DNA of 64,000 bases from Rhizobium sp. NLR16a (GTDB taxonomy: Bacteria; Pseudomonadota; Alphaproteobacteria; Rhizobiales; Rhizobiaceae). The translations under genes were made by a program, and so were the position numbers. Positions within the stretch are counted from its first letter, which is position 1, and every line of letters starts with the position of its first letter. Below the pieces are notes generated by a model that had not been told where the DNA came from, searched no databases, and was given only the letters and a program-made list of their open reading frames with translations. The stretch lies in contig NZ_CP072865.1 of assembly GCF_017948245.1 (NCBI RefSeq), positions 310,001 to 374,000 of the forward strand. Direction: 5' to 3'. Shown here in pieces: positions 16,875-25,784 of this stretch.

Positions 16875-17711
16875 ATGAAGAGAAGCTTGTCCGGCATCCT
16901 CGCAGCATTGTTGATAGCGACAAACGCCTATTCCGCGGATCTCGCCCCTGCCGAACCCATCCCTGAACAGCCGCCGGAGGTGGCGGTTGCCGAAGCGACC
17001 GGCTGGTATCTGCGCGGCGACGTCGGTTATGCCTTCACCGATCTGCGCGGCGCGCGCTATTTCCAAGGCAGCAACGCCACGGAGGTCGATTTCGACGACG
17101 CCGATGTCGACGACGCATGGACGGTTGGCGGCGGTGTCGGTTATCAGATCAACAGCTATCTGCGCACCGATCTGACCTTCGACTATCTCACCCAGGCGGA
17201 TTTCAATGGCTCGACATCCGGGCAGTGCGGCTTCCCGCTGGTGGATTGCACCTCGCGCGACCGCTCTTCGCTGACCGCCTATACGCTGCTGGCCAACGCC
17301 TATGTCGATCTCGGCACCTACGGCTATGTGACGCCGTATGTCGGCGCCGGTATCGGCGGCTCCTACGTCAAGTGGAAAAACCTGCGCAATGTCGCCTGCG
17401 CCGATGACGGCAGCTTCTGCGACGACGAGGTCACCCACGGCGGCAAGGGCAACTGGCGCTTCACCTACGCCCTCATGGCCGGCGCCTCGGTCGACGTCAC
17501 CTGCAACTTCAAGGCCGATGTCGGCTACCGATACCTGCATATCGATGGCGGCAACATGTTCGGCTATGCCGAAAATGGCGGTCCGGGCCGCGACAGGGGC
17601 CTCAGCGCCCATGAAGTCCGCGTCGGTGGCCGCTACCTCTTTGGCGGATGCGCTCAGCCGGTCGCCTACGAGCCGCCGGCAATCCCGCTGCAGCAGCCGG
17701 TCTACAAGTAA
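16875..17711 (+). CDS. Outer-membrane beta-barrel protein, Omp25/RopB-like
   Basis: 278 residues with a signal peptide (about 1-20, cleavage near AYS-A) and a Pro/Glu-rich linker. An eight-strand-type barrel follows, beginning G-W-Y-L-R-G-D-V-G-Y-A-F and ending with V-G-G-R-Y-L-F-G, after which comes a proline-rich tail ending in Y-K. Alternating hydrophobic strands and the L-R-G-D-V-G-Y opening are those of the alphaproteobacterial Omp25/Omp31/RopB family of abundant surface proteins. Two pairs of Cys in surface-loop positions are unusual for the family. ATG 16875 has GGAG upstream; the frame is open from 16809. It is a single-gene unit between two terminators, with a perfect CtrA box upstream. 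Confidence 0.85.
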   Translation: MKRSLSGILAALLIATNAYSADLAPAEPIPEQPPEVAVAEATGWYLRGDVGYAFTDLRGARYFQGSNATEVDFDDADVDDAWTVGGGVGYQINSYLRTDLTFDYLTQADFNGSTSGQCGFPLVDCTSRDRSSLTAYTLLANAYVDLGTYGYVTPYVGAGIGGSYVKWKNLRNVACADDGSFCDDEVTHGGKGNWRFTYALMAGASVDVTCNFKADVGYRYLHIDGGNMFGYAENGGPGRDRGLSAHEVRVGGRYLFGGCAQPVAYEPPAIPLQQPVYK

Positions 17712-17734
17712 GCCTCTCAAGCCATCGCATCAGA

Positions 17735-17762
17735 AGCCGCCCCCGCTCCGGGCGGCTTTTTC
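17735..17762 (+). terminator. Rho-independent terminator after the barrel-protein gene
   Basis: AGCCGCCC (17735-17742) pairs with GGGCGGCT (17750-17757), followed by a T run. Confidence 0.85.
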
Positions 17763-17849
17763 ATTTTTCGCCACCCTGCCTGCGTCAAAATATCTACAGC
17801 TTGCGACACTTCGATCTTGACTATGAAGCTTCCGATCCATACACACGGC

Positions 17850-17900
17850 GGCGGGACACCCTTCCCCAACGAAGGGCTTTCTATCTGAGAGGATAGCATC
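17850..17900 (+). ncRNA. Candidate serC leader RNA (serC motif)
   Basis: Immediately before serC lie two small hairpins. One is CCCTT/AAGGG (17859-17876). The other is CTATC/GATAG (17881-17896), whose loop holds GAGAGG, the probable ribosome site. A conserved two-hairpin serC leader of this kind is described upstream of serC in alphaproteobacteria. I recognise the overall arrangement but could not align it to a covariance model. Confidence 0.6.
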
Positions 17901-19079
17901 ATGGCGAAGACCGCAAAGCCGGACATCCGTCCGCACAATACCCATTTTTCTTCTGGCCCCTGCTCGAAGCGCCCCGGTTGGTCGCTCGAAGCCCTTTCCG
18001 ACGCGGCCCTCGGCCGTTCGCATCGTGCGAAGGTCGGCAAGGCCAAGCTCAAGCAGGCCATCGACCTTACCCGTGAAATTCTCGAAGTGCCGGCGGATTA
18101 CCGCATCGGCATCGTTCCGGCCTCCGACACCGGCGCCGTCGAAATGGCGCTCTGGTCGCTGCTCGGCGAACGCGGCGTCGACATGCTCGCCTGGGAAAGC
18201 TTCGGCGCCGGCTGGGTAACCGATGTGGTCAAGCAGCTGAAGCTCAAGGATGTGCGCAAGCTCGAAGCGGGTTACGGCGAGCTTCCCGATCTTTCCGCCG
18301 TCGATTTCGACCGCGACGTCGTCTTCACCTGGAACGGCACGACCTCGGGCGTGCGCGTCCCGAATGCCGATTTCATTCCTGCCGACCGCAAGGGTCTGAC
18401 GATCTGCGACGCCACCTCGGCCGCTTTTGCCCAGGAGCTCGATTTCGCCAAGCTCGACGTCGTCACCTTCTCCTGGCAGAAGGTGCTGGGCGGCGAAGGG
18501 GCCCACGGTGTCATCATTCTCTCGCCGCGTGCCGTCGAGCGTCTCACCACCTACACGCCGGTCTGGCCGCTGCCGAAGATCTTCCGCATGACCTCGGGCG
18601 GCAAGCTGACGGAAGGCATCTTCCAGGGCGAGACGATCAACACGCCGTCGATGCTCTGCGTCGAGGACTATATCGATGCGTTGCTTTGGGCCAAGGAGCT
18701 CGGCGGTCTTCAGAGCCTGATCGCTCGTGCCGATGCCAATGCCAAGGTCATCCACGATTTCGTCGCGGCAAACGACTGGATCGCCAATCTCGCCGTCAAG
18801 GCGGAAACGGCCTCCAACACCTCCGTCTGCCTGAAGATCGTCGACAAGGACATCACGGCGCTCGATGACGACGGCCAGGCGAATTTCGCCAAAGGCCTCG
18901 TCGGCCTCCTGGAAAAGGAAGGTGTCGCCTATGACATCGGTCATTACCGCGACGCGCCGTCGGGCCTGCGCATCTGGGCCGGCGCCACGATCGAGGCGTC
19001 CGACATGCAGAAGCTGATGCCCTGGCTTTCCTGGGCCTTCGAAACGCAGAAGGCGCAGCTTGCTCAGGCCGCCGCCTGA
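17901..19079 (+). CDS. serC: Phosphoserine aminotransferase
   Basis: A PLP enzyme converting 3-phosphohydroxypyruvate and glutamate to phosphoserine, the second step of serine synthesis. The 392-residue protein starts [12 protein letters not shown] ([10 protein letters not shown]) and has G-T-T-S-G-V near 148-153. The PLP lysine is K194 in F-S-W-Q-K-V-L-G-G, and an R-I-W-A-G-A-T substrate-binding segment lies near the C-terminus. This is the alphaproteobacterial SerC subtype rather than the E. coli one. It forms a unit with serA 85 bases downstream and is preceded by a candidate leader RNA. Confidence 0.96.
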   Translation: MAKTAKPDIRPHNTHFSSGPCSKRPGWSLEALSDAALGRSHRAKVGKAKLKQAIDLTREILEVPADYRIGIVPASDTGAVEMALWSLLGERGVDMLAWESFGAGWVTDVVKQLKLKDVRKLEAGYGELPDLSAVDFDRDVVFTWNGTTSGVRVPNADFIPADRKGLTICDATSAAFAQELDFAKLDVVTFSWQKVLGGEGAHGVIILSPRAVERLTTYTPVWPLPKIFRMTSGGKLTEGIFQGETINTPSMLCVEDYIDALLWAKELGGLQSLIARADANAKVIHDFVAANDWIANLAVKAETASNTSVCLKIVDKDITALDDDGQANFAKGLVGLLEKEGVAYDIGHYRDAPSGLRIWAGATIEASDMQKLMPWLSWAFETQKAQLAQAAA

Positions 19080-19164
19080 CGTGATCGCGTCCGGCTTCGC
19101 CACGTCCGGCGGAGCCCAGCATTCCATTTTCATTCATCGCTGAACACTTTTGAAGGAGGCCACA

Positions 19165-20760
19165 ATGGCACCTCGCGTTCTCGTATCCGACGAATTGTCG
19201 GAAACCGCCGTCCAGATCTTCCGCGACCGCGGCGTCGAAGTCGATTTCGAACCGCAGCTCGGCAAGGACAAGGACCGTTTGCTCGCAGTCATCGGCAAAT
19301 ATGATGGTCTGGCCATCCGCTCAGCCACCAAGGTGACGGAAAAGATCATCGAAGGGGCGAAGAACCTCAAGGTTGTCGGCCGCGCCGGCATCGGCGTCGA
19401 CAATGTCGATATCCCGGCCGCCTCGCGCCGCGGCATCATCGTCATGAACACGCCTTTCGGCAATTCGATCACGACCGCCGAACACGCCATCGCCCTGATG
19501 CTCGCCGTCGCCCGCCAGCTTCCGGCCGCCGATGCCTCGACGCAGGCTGGCAAATGGGAGAAGTCGAAATTCATGGGCGTCGAGATCACCGGCAAGACGC
19601 TCGGCGTCATCGGCGCCGGCAATATCGGCTCGATCGTCTGCTCCCGCGCCATCGGTCTGAAGATGCATGTCGTCGCCTATGATCCGTTCCTTTCCAAGGA
19701 GCGCGCGGAGGAGATGGGCGTCACCAAAGTCGAGCTCGACGAGCTTTTCGCCCGCGCCGATTTCATCACACTGCACGTGCCGATGACCGACAAGACGCGC
19801 GGCATCCTCAACAAGGAAGCGCTGGCAAAGACGAAGCCCGGCGTGCGCATCATCAATTGCGCCCGCGGTGGCCTGGTCGATGAAGCGGCACTTGCCGAAG
19901 CCATCAAGTCCGGCCACGTCGCCGGTGCCGCCTTCGACGTCTTCGAAGTCGAGCCCGCCAAGGAAAGCCCGCTCTTCGGTCTGCCGAACGTCGTTTGCAC
20001 GCCGCATCTCGGCGCTTCGACGACCGAGGCGCAGGAAAATGTCGCGCTGCAGGTTGCCGAACAAATGTCGGACTACCTTGTCAACGGCGCGGTCTCCAAC
20101 GCCATCAACATGCCGTCGATCACGGCTGAGGAAGCGCCGATCCTGAAGCCCTTCATCCGTCTTGCCGACGTTCTCGGCGCCTTTGTCGGGCAGGTCACCG
20201 AGGAGCCGATCAAGGAAATCGAAATCCTCTATGATGGTGTGACCGCCAATATGAACACACGGGCGCTGACGAGCGCGGTTCTTGCGGGCCTGATCCGCTC
20301 GCAGGTCGCCGACGTCAACATGGTTTCCGCGCCGATCATGATCAAGGAAAAGGGCATCGTGCTTTCCGAGGTCAAGCGCGACAAGACGGGCGTCTTCGAT
20401 GGCTATATCAAGCTGACGGTGACGACCGAAAGCATGACGCGCTCCGTCGCCGGCACGGTGTTTTCGGATGGCAAGCCGCGCTTCATTCAGATCAAGGGCA
20501 TCAACCTTGATGCCGATGTCGGTTCGCACATGATCTACATCACCAATACCGACGTCCCCGGCATGATTGGCTTCATCGGCACGACGCTCGGCACTGCCGG
20601 TGTCAATATCGCCAACTTCCAGCTCGGCCGCGACAAGCAGGGTGGCGACGCAATTGCGCTGCTCTATGTCGACGGCGAGGTGGATGATGGCGTGCTCACG
20701 CAGTTGACGGCGCACCAGGCGATCCGCCAGGCAAAGCTGCTGACCTTCAATATCGACTGA
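19165..20760 (+). CDS. serA: D-3-phosphoglycerate dehydrogenase (long form with ASB and ACT domains)
   Basis: First enzyme of serine synthesis. At 531 residues it is the long form. It has a catalytic/NAD domain with the G-A-G-N-I-G-S dinucleotide loop near 153-159, C-A-R-G-G-L-V-D-E with the catalytic Arg region, a late P-H-L-G-A-S-T with the catalytic His, an intervening ASB domain (about 320-450), and a C-terminal ACT domain (about 455-531) expected to sense serine. ATG 19165 follows a near-perfect AAGGAGGCC ribosome site. It is co-directional with serC, so the first two serine-pathway steps are adjacent. Confidence 0.97.
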   Translation: MAPRVLVSDELSETAVQIFRDRGVEVDFEPQLGKDKDRLLAVIGKYDGLAIRSATKVTEKIIEGAKNLKVVGRAGIGVDNVDIPAASRRGIIVMNTPFGNSITTAEHAIALMLAVARQLPAADASTQAGKWEKSKFMGVEITGKTLGVIGAGNIGSIVCSRAIGLKMHVVAYDPFLSKERAEEMGVTKVELDELFARADFITLHVPMTDKTRGILNKEALAKTKPGVRIINCARGGLVDEAALAEAIKSGHVAGAAFDVFEVEPAKESPLFGLPNVVCTPHLGASTTEAQENVALQVAEQMSDYLVNGAVSNAINMPSITAEEAPILKPFIRLADVLGAFVGQVTEEPIKEIEILYDGVTANMNTRALTSAVLAGLIRSQVADVNMVSAPIMIKEKGIVLSEVKRDKTGVFDGYIKLTVTTESMTRSVAGTVFSDGKPRFIQIKGINLDADVGSHMIYITNTDVPGMIGFIGTTLGTAGVNIANFQLGRDKQGGDAIALLYVDGEVDDGVLTQLTAHQAIRQAKLLTFNID

Positions 20761-20785
20761 GTTTCCTTCCTCCAAGGAAAACAAG

Positions 20786-20816
20786 AGCCCGGCGCAGGAA
20801 ACGGCACCGGGCTTTG
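20786..20816 (+). terminator. Probable terminator after serA
   Basis: AGCCCGG (20786-20792) pairs with CCGGGCT (20807-20813) around a 14-base loop; the trailing T run is short (TTT). It may also serve the converging minus-strand gene that ends at 20835. Confidence 0.55.
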
Positions 20817-20834
20817 CTGCGTCAGGAACAGGTT

Positions 20835-21098
20835 TCAACGGTGCCGACGCCGCCGGACGATCCTGCCGAGACGGGCGGCTTCGTCCTGCGCCTTCGTACG
20901 GTGGAGGAAGGCGAGCCTGCTGCCGTCGAAACCCTGGAAGAACTCGTCCCAGGAAATCTCTTCCAGTGGCTCGGAGGAGAAATCGACGCGGACGGTTTCG
21001 CTGTCACGCGCGTCCTTTATGCGGGCGGGATGGCCGCCGCGCGCTTCGATCCAGTCTCTGATCCTGGTGTAATCCGTCGTCGTGCCGAACCTGGCCAT
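20835..21098 (-). CDS. Small conserved protein of unknown function
   Basis: An 87-residue acidic cytoplasmic protein with a T-T-T-D-Y-T-R-I-R-D-W-I-E-A-R-G-G-H-P-A segment (5-24), followed by V-R-V-D-F and the acidic S-W-D-E-F-F-Q-G-F patch, then a basic tail. I recognise this layout (TTD...W-E-x-R-G-G-x-P-A, then E-I-S-W-D-E-F-F) from a widespread family of small uncharacterised bacterial proteins, but know of no function. The start could be ATG 21098 or in-frame ATGs at 21128 or 21188; the first matches the family's N-terminus. It converges with serA. Confidence 0.7.
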   Translation of the reverse strand: MARFGTTTDYTRIRDWIEARGGHPARIKDARDSETVRVDFSSEPLEEISWDEFFQGFDGSRLAFLHRTKAQDEAARLGRIVRRRRHR

Positions 21099-21275
21099 GA
21101 AACCCTCCGCAGCATTCGATTGCGACATTGATCTTCGGCAACGCGTATCCGGCAGAATAGTTCCATAGGGCGAAATTATTTTTTTCACTGTTTGCAGTTG
21201 TGCCGGTCAGGCATTCGTTATTTTGAGAATGGCGGCCGGGAGCTGCGTAATTCGCATGGGCTGAAGGAGGATGAC

Positions 21276-21377
21276 ATGAAACACTATTCATTCTCGATAA
21301 TCGGACTGGCGCTGGCGGCTGTCGTCATCGCCAATCCAGGCATCGCATTCGCCTGCAACAAGCTGATCGGCGCCTGA
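21276..21377 (+). CDS. Very small exported peptide (33 residues)
   Basis: An ATG at 21276 follows AAGGAGGATGAC, a near-ideal ribosome site. The 33-residue product is essentially a signal peptide: two basic or polar residues, a hydrophobic core (8-22), A-F-A as a plausible cleavage site, then a seven-residue tail C-N-K-L-I-G-A. I do not recognise it. Support comes from the strong ribosome site, the complete signal-peptide pattern and its position in a gap between two real genes. It could be a released peptide, a membrane micro-protein, or a leader whose translation matters more than its product. Confidence 0.5.
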   Translation: MKHYSFSIIGLALAAVVIANPGIAFACNKLIGA

Positions 21378-21561
21378 GCAGTACCCCCCCGCTTCCAAGG
21401 CGTGGCTTCAGCCGCGCTTGCTTTCTCACGCGATTGCGAGCTGTCCGCCGCCGCCCCTTGCGTCGCGATACAATCCTTTCTATATCGGTCACCTACCGAA
21501 AAAGGCGGCCGATCCCGCCTGAGATCAGCAATCCGCCGCAATTGCAGCGCAAGGGCGGGTT

Positions 21562-22788
21562 ATGAGCGCGCAGAATTTGGCACCGCCGTTGAACACACTG
21601 GATTTTGACAAGAAGCCGGAAGAGACCCGCGTCGTCGTCGCCATGTCGGGCGGCGTCGATTCCTCCGTCGTGGCCGGCCTTCTCAAACAGCAGGGTTACG
21701 ACGTGCTCGGCATCACCCTGCAGCTTTACGATCATGGCGCCGCTGTTCACCGCGCCGGCTCCTGCTGCGCCGGCCAGGACATCGACGACGCCCGCCGCGT
21801 CTGCGAAACGCTGGGCATTCCGCATTACGTACTCGATTATGAAAAGCGTTTTCGCGAGACGGTGATCAATCCTTTCGCCGAAAGCTACGTGGCGGGCGAA
21901 ACACCGATCCCTTGTGTTTCCTGCAACCAGACCGTCAAGTTTGCCGATCTCTTGGCGACCGCCAAGGAGCTCGGCGCCGATGCGCTGGCGACGGGTCATT
22001 ATATCCGCTCGCGACCGAACCCTTCGGATGAGAAGCCCGGCCGCCGCGCGCTTTTCCGGCCGGCCGACGCCGACCGTGACCAGAGCTATTTTCTCTTCGC
22101 CACCACGCAGGAACAGATCGATTATCTGCGCTTTCCGCTGGGCGGCCTGCCGAAGGCCGAAACACGCAGGCTCGCCGAAGAGATGGGGCTCGTTGTCGCG
22201 AAGAAGGCCGACAGCCAGGACATCTGCTTCGTGCCGCAGGGCAAATATTCCGACATCATCACCAAGCTGAAGCCGAATGCGGCGCTCGCCGGCGAGATCG
22301 TCCATCTCGACGGCCGCGTATTGGGAAGCCATGAAGGCATCCTGCACTTCACCATCGGCCAGCGCCGCGGCATCGGCATCGCCACGGGCGAACCGCTTTA
22401 TGTCGTCTATCTCGATGCCCGCTCACGCCGCGTCATCGTCGGGCCGAAGGAAGCGCTGGAAACGCACCGCGTCTATCTGCGCGATGTCAATTGGCTGGGC
22501 GACGTTCCGCTCGCGGAGGCCGCTTCCGGCTGCGGTTTTGCCTGCTTCGCCAAGGTCCGTTCGACGCGGGCACCGGCGCCTGCCGTACTGCATGTTGATG
22601 CCACCGGCACCTATGTCGATCTGACCGTCGGCGAGGCGGGTATCGCGCCCGGCCAGGCCTGCGCGCTTTATTCGGCGCCCGGCGACGACGCCCGTGTCTT
22701 CGGCGGCGGTTTCATCGAACGCTCCGAACGCGAACCTTCGGCCGAAGCTTCGCTCAAGGCCTTGCTGGCCGGCCCCGTCGCTGCCTGA
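21562..22788 (+). CDS. mnmA: tRNA-specific 2-thiouridylase MnmA
   Basis: Installs the 2-thio group on U34 of tRNA-Lys, -Glu and -Gln using persulfide sulfur and ATP. It is 408 residues: PP-loop SGGVDS at 29-34, the catalytic Cys118 within P-C-V-S-C-N, and the second catalytic Cys222 in [11 protein letters not shown]. Next come G-Q-R-R-G-I-G and the C-terminal beta-barrel domain. The disulfide-forming Cys pair is intact, so the enzyme should be active. A good promoter and tRNA-Met follow downstream. Confidence 0.96.
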   Translation: MSAQNLAPPLNTLDFDKKPEETRVVVAMSGGVDSSVVAGLLKQQGYDVLGITLQLYDHGAAVHRAGSCCAGQDIDDARRVCETLGIPHYVLDYEKRFRETVINPFAESYVAGETPIPCVSCNQTVKFADLLATAKELGADALATGHYIRSRPNPSDEKPGRRALFRPADADRDQSYFLFATTQEQIDYLRFPLGGLPKAETRRLAEEMGLVVAKKADSQDICFVPQGKYSDIITKLKPNAALAGEIVHLDGRVLGSHEGILHFTIGQRRGIGIATGEPLYVVYLDARSRRVIVGPKEALETHRVYLRDVNWLGDVPLAEAASGCGFACFAKVRSTRAPAPAVLHVDATGTYVDLTVGEAGIAPGQACALYSAPGDDARVFGGGFIERSEREPSAEASLKALLAGPVAA

Positions 22789-22841
22789 AACCCATCAGAA
22801 ACGATGGGCGGCAAAGCTCAGCGTTTTTCTCCATCCTGCGC

Positions 22842-22870
22842 TTGACACAAAGCCGAAGCGCACCTTATAA
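22842..22870 (+). promoter_or_regulatory. Strong sigma-70 promoter for tRNA-Met
   Basis: TTGACA (22842-22847) and TTATAA (22865-22870) are separated by exactly 17 bases, placing transcription start near 22877, about 48 bases before the tRNA 5' end. Confidence 0.75.
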
Positions 22871-22924
22871 GCCGCTCATCCCACGAGCCCGCAGCGCTTC
22901 GCGAGCAGGTATCGTTTGACCAGT

Positions 22925-23001
22925 GGCGGAGTAGCTCAGTAGGTCAGAGCAGAGGAATCATAATCCTTGTGTCGGGGGTTCAAATCCCTCCTCCGCTACC
23001 A
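22925..23001 (+). tRNA. tRNA-Met (CAT), elongator type
   Basis: A 77-base cloverleaf with encoded CCA. Acceptor GGCGGAG pairs with CTCCGCT (final G-U), the anticodon stem GAGGA/TCCTT encloses the loop ATCATAA with anticodon CAT, and the T-arm GGGGGTTCAAATCCCTC is standard. The acceptor pairing and overall sequence are those of alphaproteobacterial elongator Met rather than initiator or lysidine-modified Ile2. The next 2.7 kb are accessory-looking. Confidence 0.95.
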
Positions 23002-23113
23002 CTTCAACAGCCGACAATTCCGGTCCGGTAATTTCCCTCCAGCGGCGGAGGCGATGACCTCAAACGCGGGGTTCGAGCTGTTCCGGGCGTTTGCTACAAT
23101 TCGATGACAATCC

Positions 23114-23992
23114 CTAACGATAAAGCGCGTCGAAGAAAGCAACCATTGGCTCGCAATCAGCACGAAGAGTGAGTCCTTTTATCGCACTGTCGGAGACGGG
23201 GACGAAGCTTTGGGCGAAGTAGGTCCAGTTGTACAACCGGTCCCCCTCATCATGCCTGACCACGAGCACTGCGTGAAACGCGAACTGGTAGTCAGTGGAA
23301 CCACCGCCATTTGTAAACGGTGTCCGCATCCTCAACCCCCCCAATTCAGCCCGTCGGGTTACTGCCTTGTACTGCCCGAGATAATCCTTGGGCACCTGCA
23401 CGCAATAGGGATGTGAACCGGAGACCGCGAGTGCACGCCACTCCACAATCTTGATGTTGAGGGCGGACCAAAGAAAGAGGGCGGCAATAGGTCCTGCAAC
23501 CGACGACACAACCACCATGTGTAGCAGTTTGACCGCTCTCTGGCTATCGATCCGGCCTGGCGCGAGCGCAAGGATCGGCAGATCGACCAGCGCAGCCAGC
23601 AACAACCAGATGGCGGGACCAAACTGATCTGTCAACAATACCACTAGGCCAACAGCCAGACTTACCCCGAAGTGCACAGCGGCGGCTCGCTTCATTAGGC
23701 GAGAAGCCGGTTGATCCAGAATAAGTGCACCGGCCGAAATGGCAAAAGCCAAAAGCGGACCCGAAAACCACAACAAACTAATAAGGACAGGGGTGATGTG
23801 CCAACTGTCGTAGGCGATCGGATGGAGTGACCATAGTAAAATCCCTGCCATCAAAGAGACCCAGCCGCAGAGCAGGATTAAGCGGAGTACCGGCAATGGG
23901 CTTCGCCATGAAGATATCCCGTGCAAGTCCTGACCAATGGTCATTTGGCCCATCAAGCTTCCCCATCCCCTTCGCCATTGCGTCCAGCTCAT
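23114..23992 (-). CDS. Unrecognised membrane protein
   Basis: A 292-residue protein I cannot assign. After a short cytoplasmic start it has about five hydrophobic helices (roughly 35-55, 65-90, 100-122, 125-142 and 155-178). A C-terminal soluble part follows (about 180-292) with C-V-Q-V-P-K-D-Y-L, a glycine-rich T-N-G-G-G-S segment and a final C-E-P-M-V-A-F-F-D. Base composition is more balanced than in its neighbours, and it lies directly downstream of tRNA-Met in a sparse region, which suggests acquisition at the tRNA. No integrase or clear attachment repeat is visible. The start is uncertain; ATGs at residues 14 and 17 are alternatives. Confidence 0.6.
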   Translation of the reverse strand: MSWTQWRRGWGSLMGQMTIGQDLHGISSWRSPLPVLRLILLCGWVSLMAGILLWSLHPIAYDSWHITPVLISLLWFSGPLLAFAISAGALILDQPASRLMKRAAAVHFGVSLAVGLVVLLTDQFGPAIWLLLAALVDLPILALAPGRIDSQRAVKLLHMVVVSSVAGPIAALFLWSALNIKIVEWRALAVSGSHPYCVQVPKDYLGQYKAVTRRAELGGLRMRTPFTNGGGSTDYQFAFHAVLVVRHDEGDRLYNWTYFAQSFVPVSDSAIKGLTLRADCEPMVAFFDALYR

Positions 23993-24245
23993 ACATCGGC
24001 AGATAGGTGTTCTACTTCATCCACTCCCGTACGACATACCTGATCGCGTCCTAGCGCGTCAGCACCAATTCACTGCATAGATTACGAATCGCCTCAAGTC
24101 GTCGTCGAGGGCGATTGATCCGGCGTTGCGCAGCCGCAAAGCTGCCCGCCGAAGCATGATCTGCAGGTCAGCACGGAAATATCCGCGATCGGATCGGCGG
24201 CGTACTCGAGGAGAGTGGGGGGTGTCAGGTGCGCCGAGGACAGCT

Positions 24246-24374
24246 CTATCTGTAGAGCGCCAAATGCAATATCGGCATCTTCATCGCCCAAAGATGGGAT
24301 GCGGCAGCGATGATAACGGCCCATGCGGCCAGCGAAAACATGACCGCCGCTAACTTGATCCCGACTGGCTGCAT
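24246..24374 (-). CDS. Very small single-helix membrane protein (42 residues)
   Basis: On the minus strand GGAGGA precedes tandem ATGs; the second, ending at 24374, has the better spacing. The 42-residue product has one hydrophobic helix (about 5-26, K-L-A-A-V-M-F-S-L-A-A-W-A-V) followed by a short basic, His-containing tail. It is not recognisable by family. Support is the ribosome site, the clean hydrophobic pattern and the lack of any competing gene in 23993-24529. The rest of that 537-base gap shows nothing else I can support. Confidence 0.45.
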   Translation of the reverse strand: MQPVGIKLAAVMFSLAAWAVIIAAASHLWAMKMPILHLALYR

Positions 24375-24529
24375 CATTTCCTCCATCCCAGCATGATCGT
24401 GCTCCTCCGCACGATCGAAAGCTAGCAGGGTGCAGGTCGATCAGCTATCGCAAGAAATTGCTACCGGATGCCGCTGCGGTGCGCCGGAAAGATGCAAAGT
24501 TTTCGTGATGCGACGCTTCTCTCTATCCC

Positions 24530-25357
24530 TCAAACGACAAAGTAGAAACTGTCGTATTGCGCGCCGAAATAATCGGGACCGCTGTTTTCCGTGACGATCG
24601 GTTCGCTGTCGAGCAGGAGGTAATCGATATCGCCGTAGGCGCTGAGGTCGATCAGCTGGGGATTATCGATGCTGTCGGCGGTTATGGTCACGGTTGTGGA
24701 GAAGACGATGTTGCCGTTCAGCTGCCCTTCGATCGTCAGGACGTTGTCATAGTTCGATGTTCCGTTGGCAACTTCGAACTGCTTGATCTGGAAGGGGCCG
24801 CCATCCGCTGAATAGATGGGGGTCCAGAAGACGCCCCCACCCAGGTAGTGGTTGCCGTCGGCGTCCTCGCGCACTGTCGCGTCGTCGCCGTCTCGCCAGG
24901 CGCCCCAATCGAAGCCTTTGTAGCCGGTGGGAAAGTCGCTTTGGCCGACATCCTCGAAATTGACGAAGACGTCGCCGCGTTCCGGCAGATCGATTGCGAT
25001 ACTGAACGCACCGACATCGGTGGCGCCTTTGCCGTCGGATATCTTGAAAGTGAACTTCTCGACGAGCTGATCTCCCGGCCCGAGGGCGGCGACCTCCGGC
25101 TTGGAGTGATCGAGGGCGTAGGTGTACGTCCCGTCGGAAAAAATGGTGAGTGTGCCGTATTTTCCTTCGATGATGGTCTTTGTCGGCTGGCCTTCAGGAT
25201 CGGCCGGCTGCTTGATGCGCTGCCCGTTGACGAAATTCAGGCGCACCGAATCTCCGTCGGTATCGTAGGAGTTTTCGAGAACATCGCCGCTGATCGGATC
25301 GTCGAGATTGAAAACAGGCAGGTATACATTGCCCGCGAATGGTTTGTGGTTTGCCAT
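24530..25357 (-). CDS. Cadherin-like/VCBS-domain protein, possible secreted adhesin
   Basis: A 275-residue, Asp/Gly-rich acidic protein without a Sec signal peptide. Residues about 10-125 show the VCBS/cadherin-like repeat layout: I-S-G-D-V-L-E-N-S-Y-D-T-D-G-D-S, then Y-G-T-L-T-I-F-S-D-G-T-Y-T-Y-A, ending F-K-I-S-D-G-K-G-A-T. The remainder (about 130-275) looks like a beta-sandwich with G-G-G-V-F-W-T-P-I-Y. The rhizobial Rap adhesins exported by the PrsDE type I system have similar small cadherin-like architecture, so export by type I secretion is plausible. The C-terminus ends in aromatic and aliphatic residues (Y-D-S-F-Y-F-V-V). GGGAGG precedes the ATG at 25357. Confidence 0.7.
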   Translation of the reverse strand: MANHKPFAGNVYLPVFNLDDPISGDVLENSYDTDGDSVRLNFVNGQRIKQPADPEGQPTKTIIEGKYGTLTIFSDGTYTYALDHSKPEVAALGPGDQLVEKFTFKISDGKGATDVGAFSIAIDLPERGDVFVNFEDVGQSDFPTGYKGFDWGAWRDGDDATVREDADGNHYLGGGVFWTPIYSADGGPFQIKQFEVANGTSNYDNVLTIEGQLNGNIVFSTTVTITADSIDNPQLIDLSAYGDIDYLLLDSEPIVTENSGPDYFGAQYDSFYFVV

Positions 25358-25784
25358 TTCTACCTCCCGGCTAATGTGCTATGTGACTATGCAACCCTAT
25401 CTGGTGTCTGGCAACGAAAATTGAAGGAGCGTCAGATCAACTCTACCTGTTTAATTCCAGCAGATCTAAATCGCCTGCTGAACAAATATCCAGATAAAGA
25501 GATCCAACCGGCACCGACCCTGTCTATCGCCAAGATTTTTTGGCATGCCTTGCGATCACGGCGCTTCGTTCGCTCATGATGTTCATCGCCTCTTGAGGCG
25601 ATCTCTTGGTTTCTCGCGGACAACCCGTCTTTTCCGGAGAATAATGGTGGGTCAATGATGACATGGTCATGACGATATACTGATTCGCTGCTGGGGGACC
25701 TCAAACCAATCCTGGGGGGCGCTTTGGATCCACCGGCAATGCCGCTGGCTCTGCCTCCAACGGGCTCAGTACTAGCTCCAGGCG
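25358..25784. other. 427-base gap without a supportable gene
   Basis: I see only short open stretches without ribosome sites and one weak hairpin (ATCGCC/GGCGAT near 25587-25604). Base composition is lower in G+C than the flanking ABC genes. It may contain remnants, but nothing is recognisable. Confidence 0.5.

Noticed and set aside
19321..20838. 505-codon minus-strand frame opposite serA
   Set aside because: Shadow frame; serA has a near-perfect ribosome site and complete domain structure.
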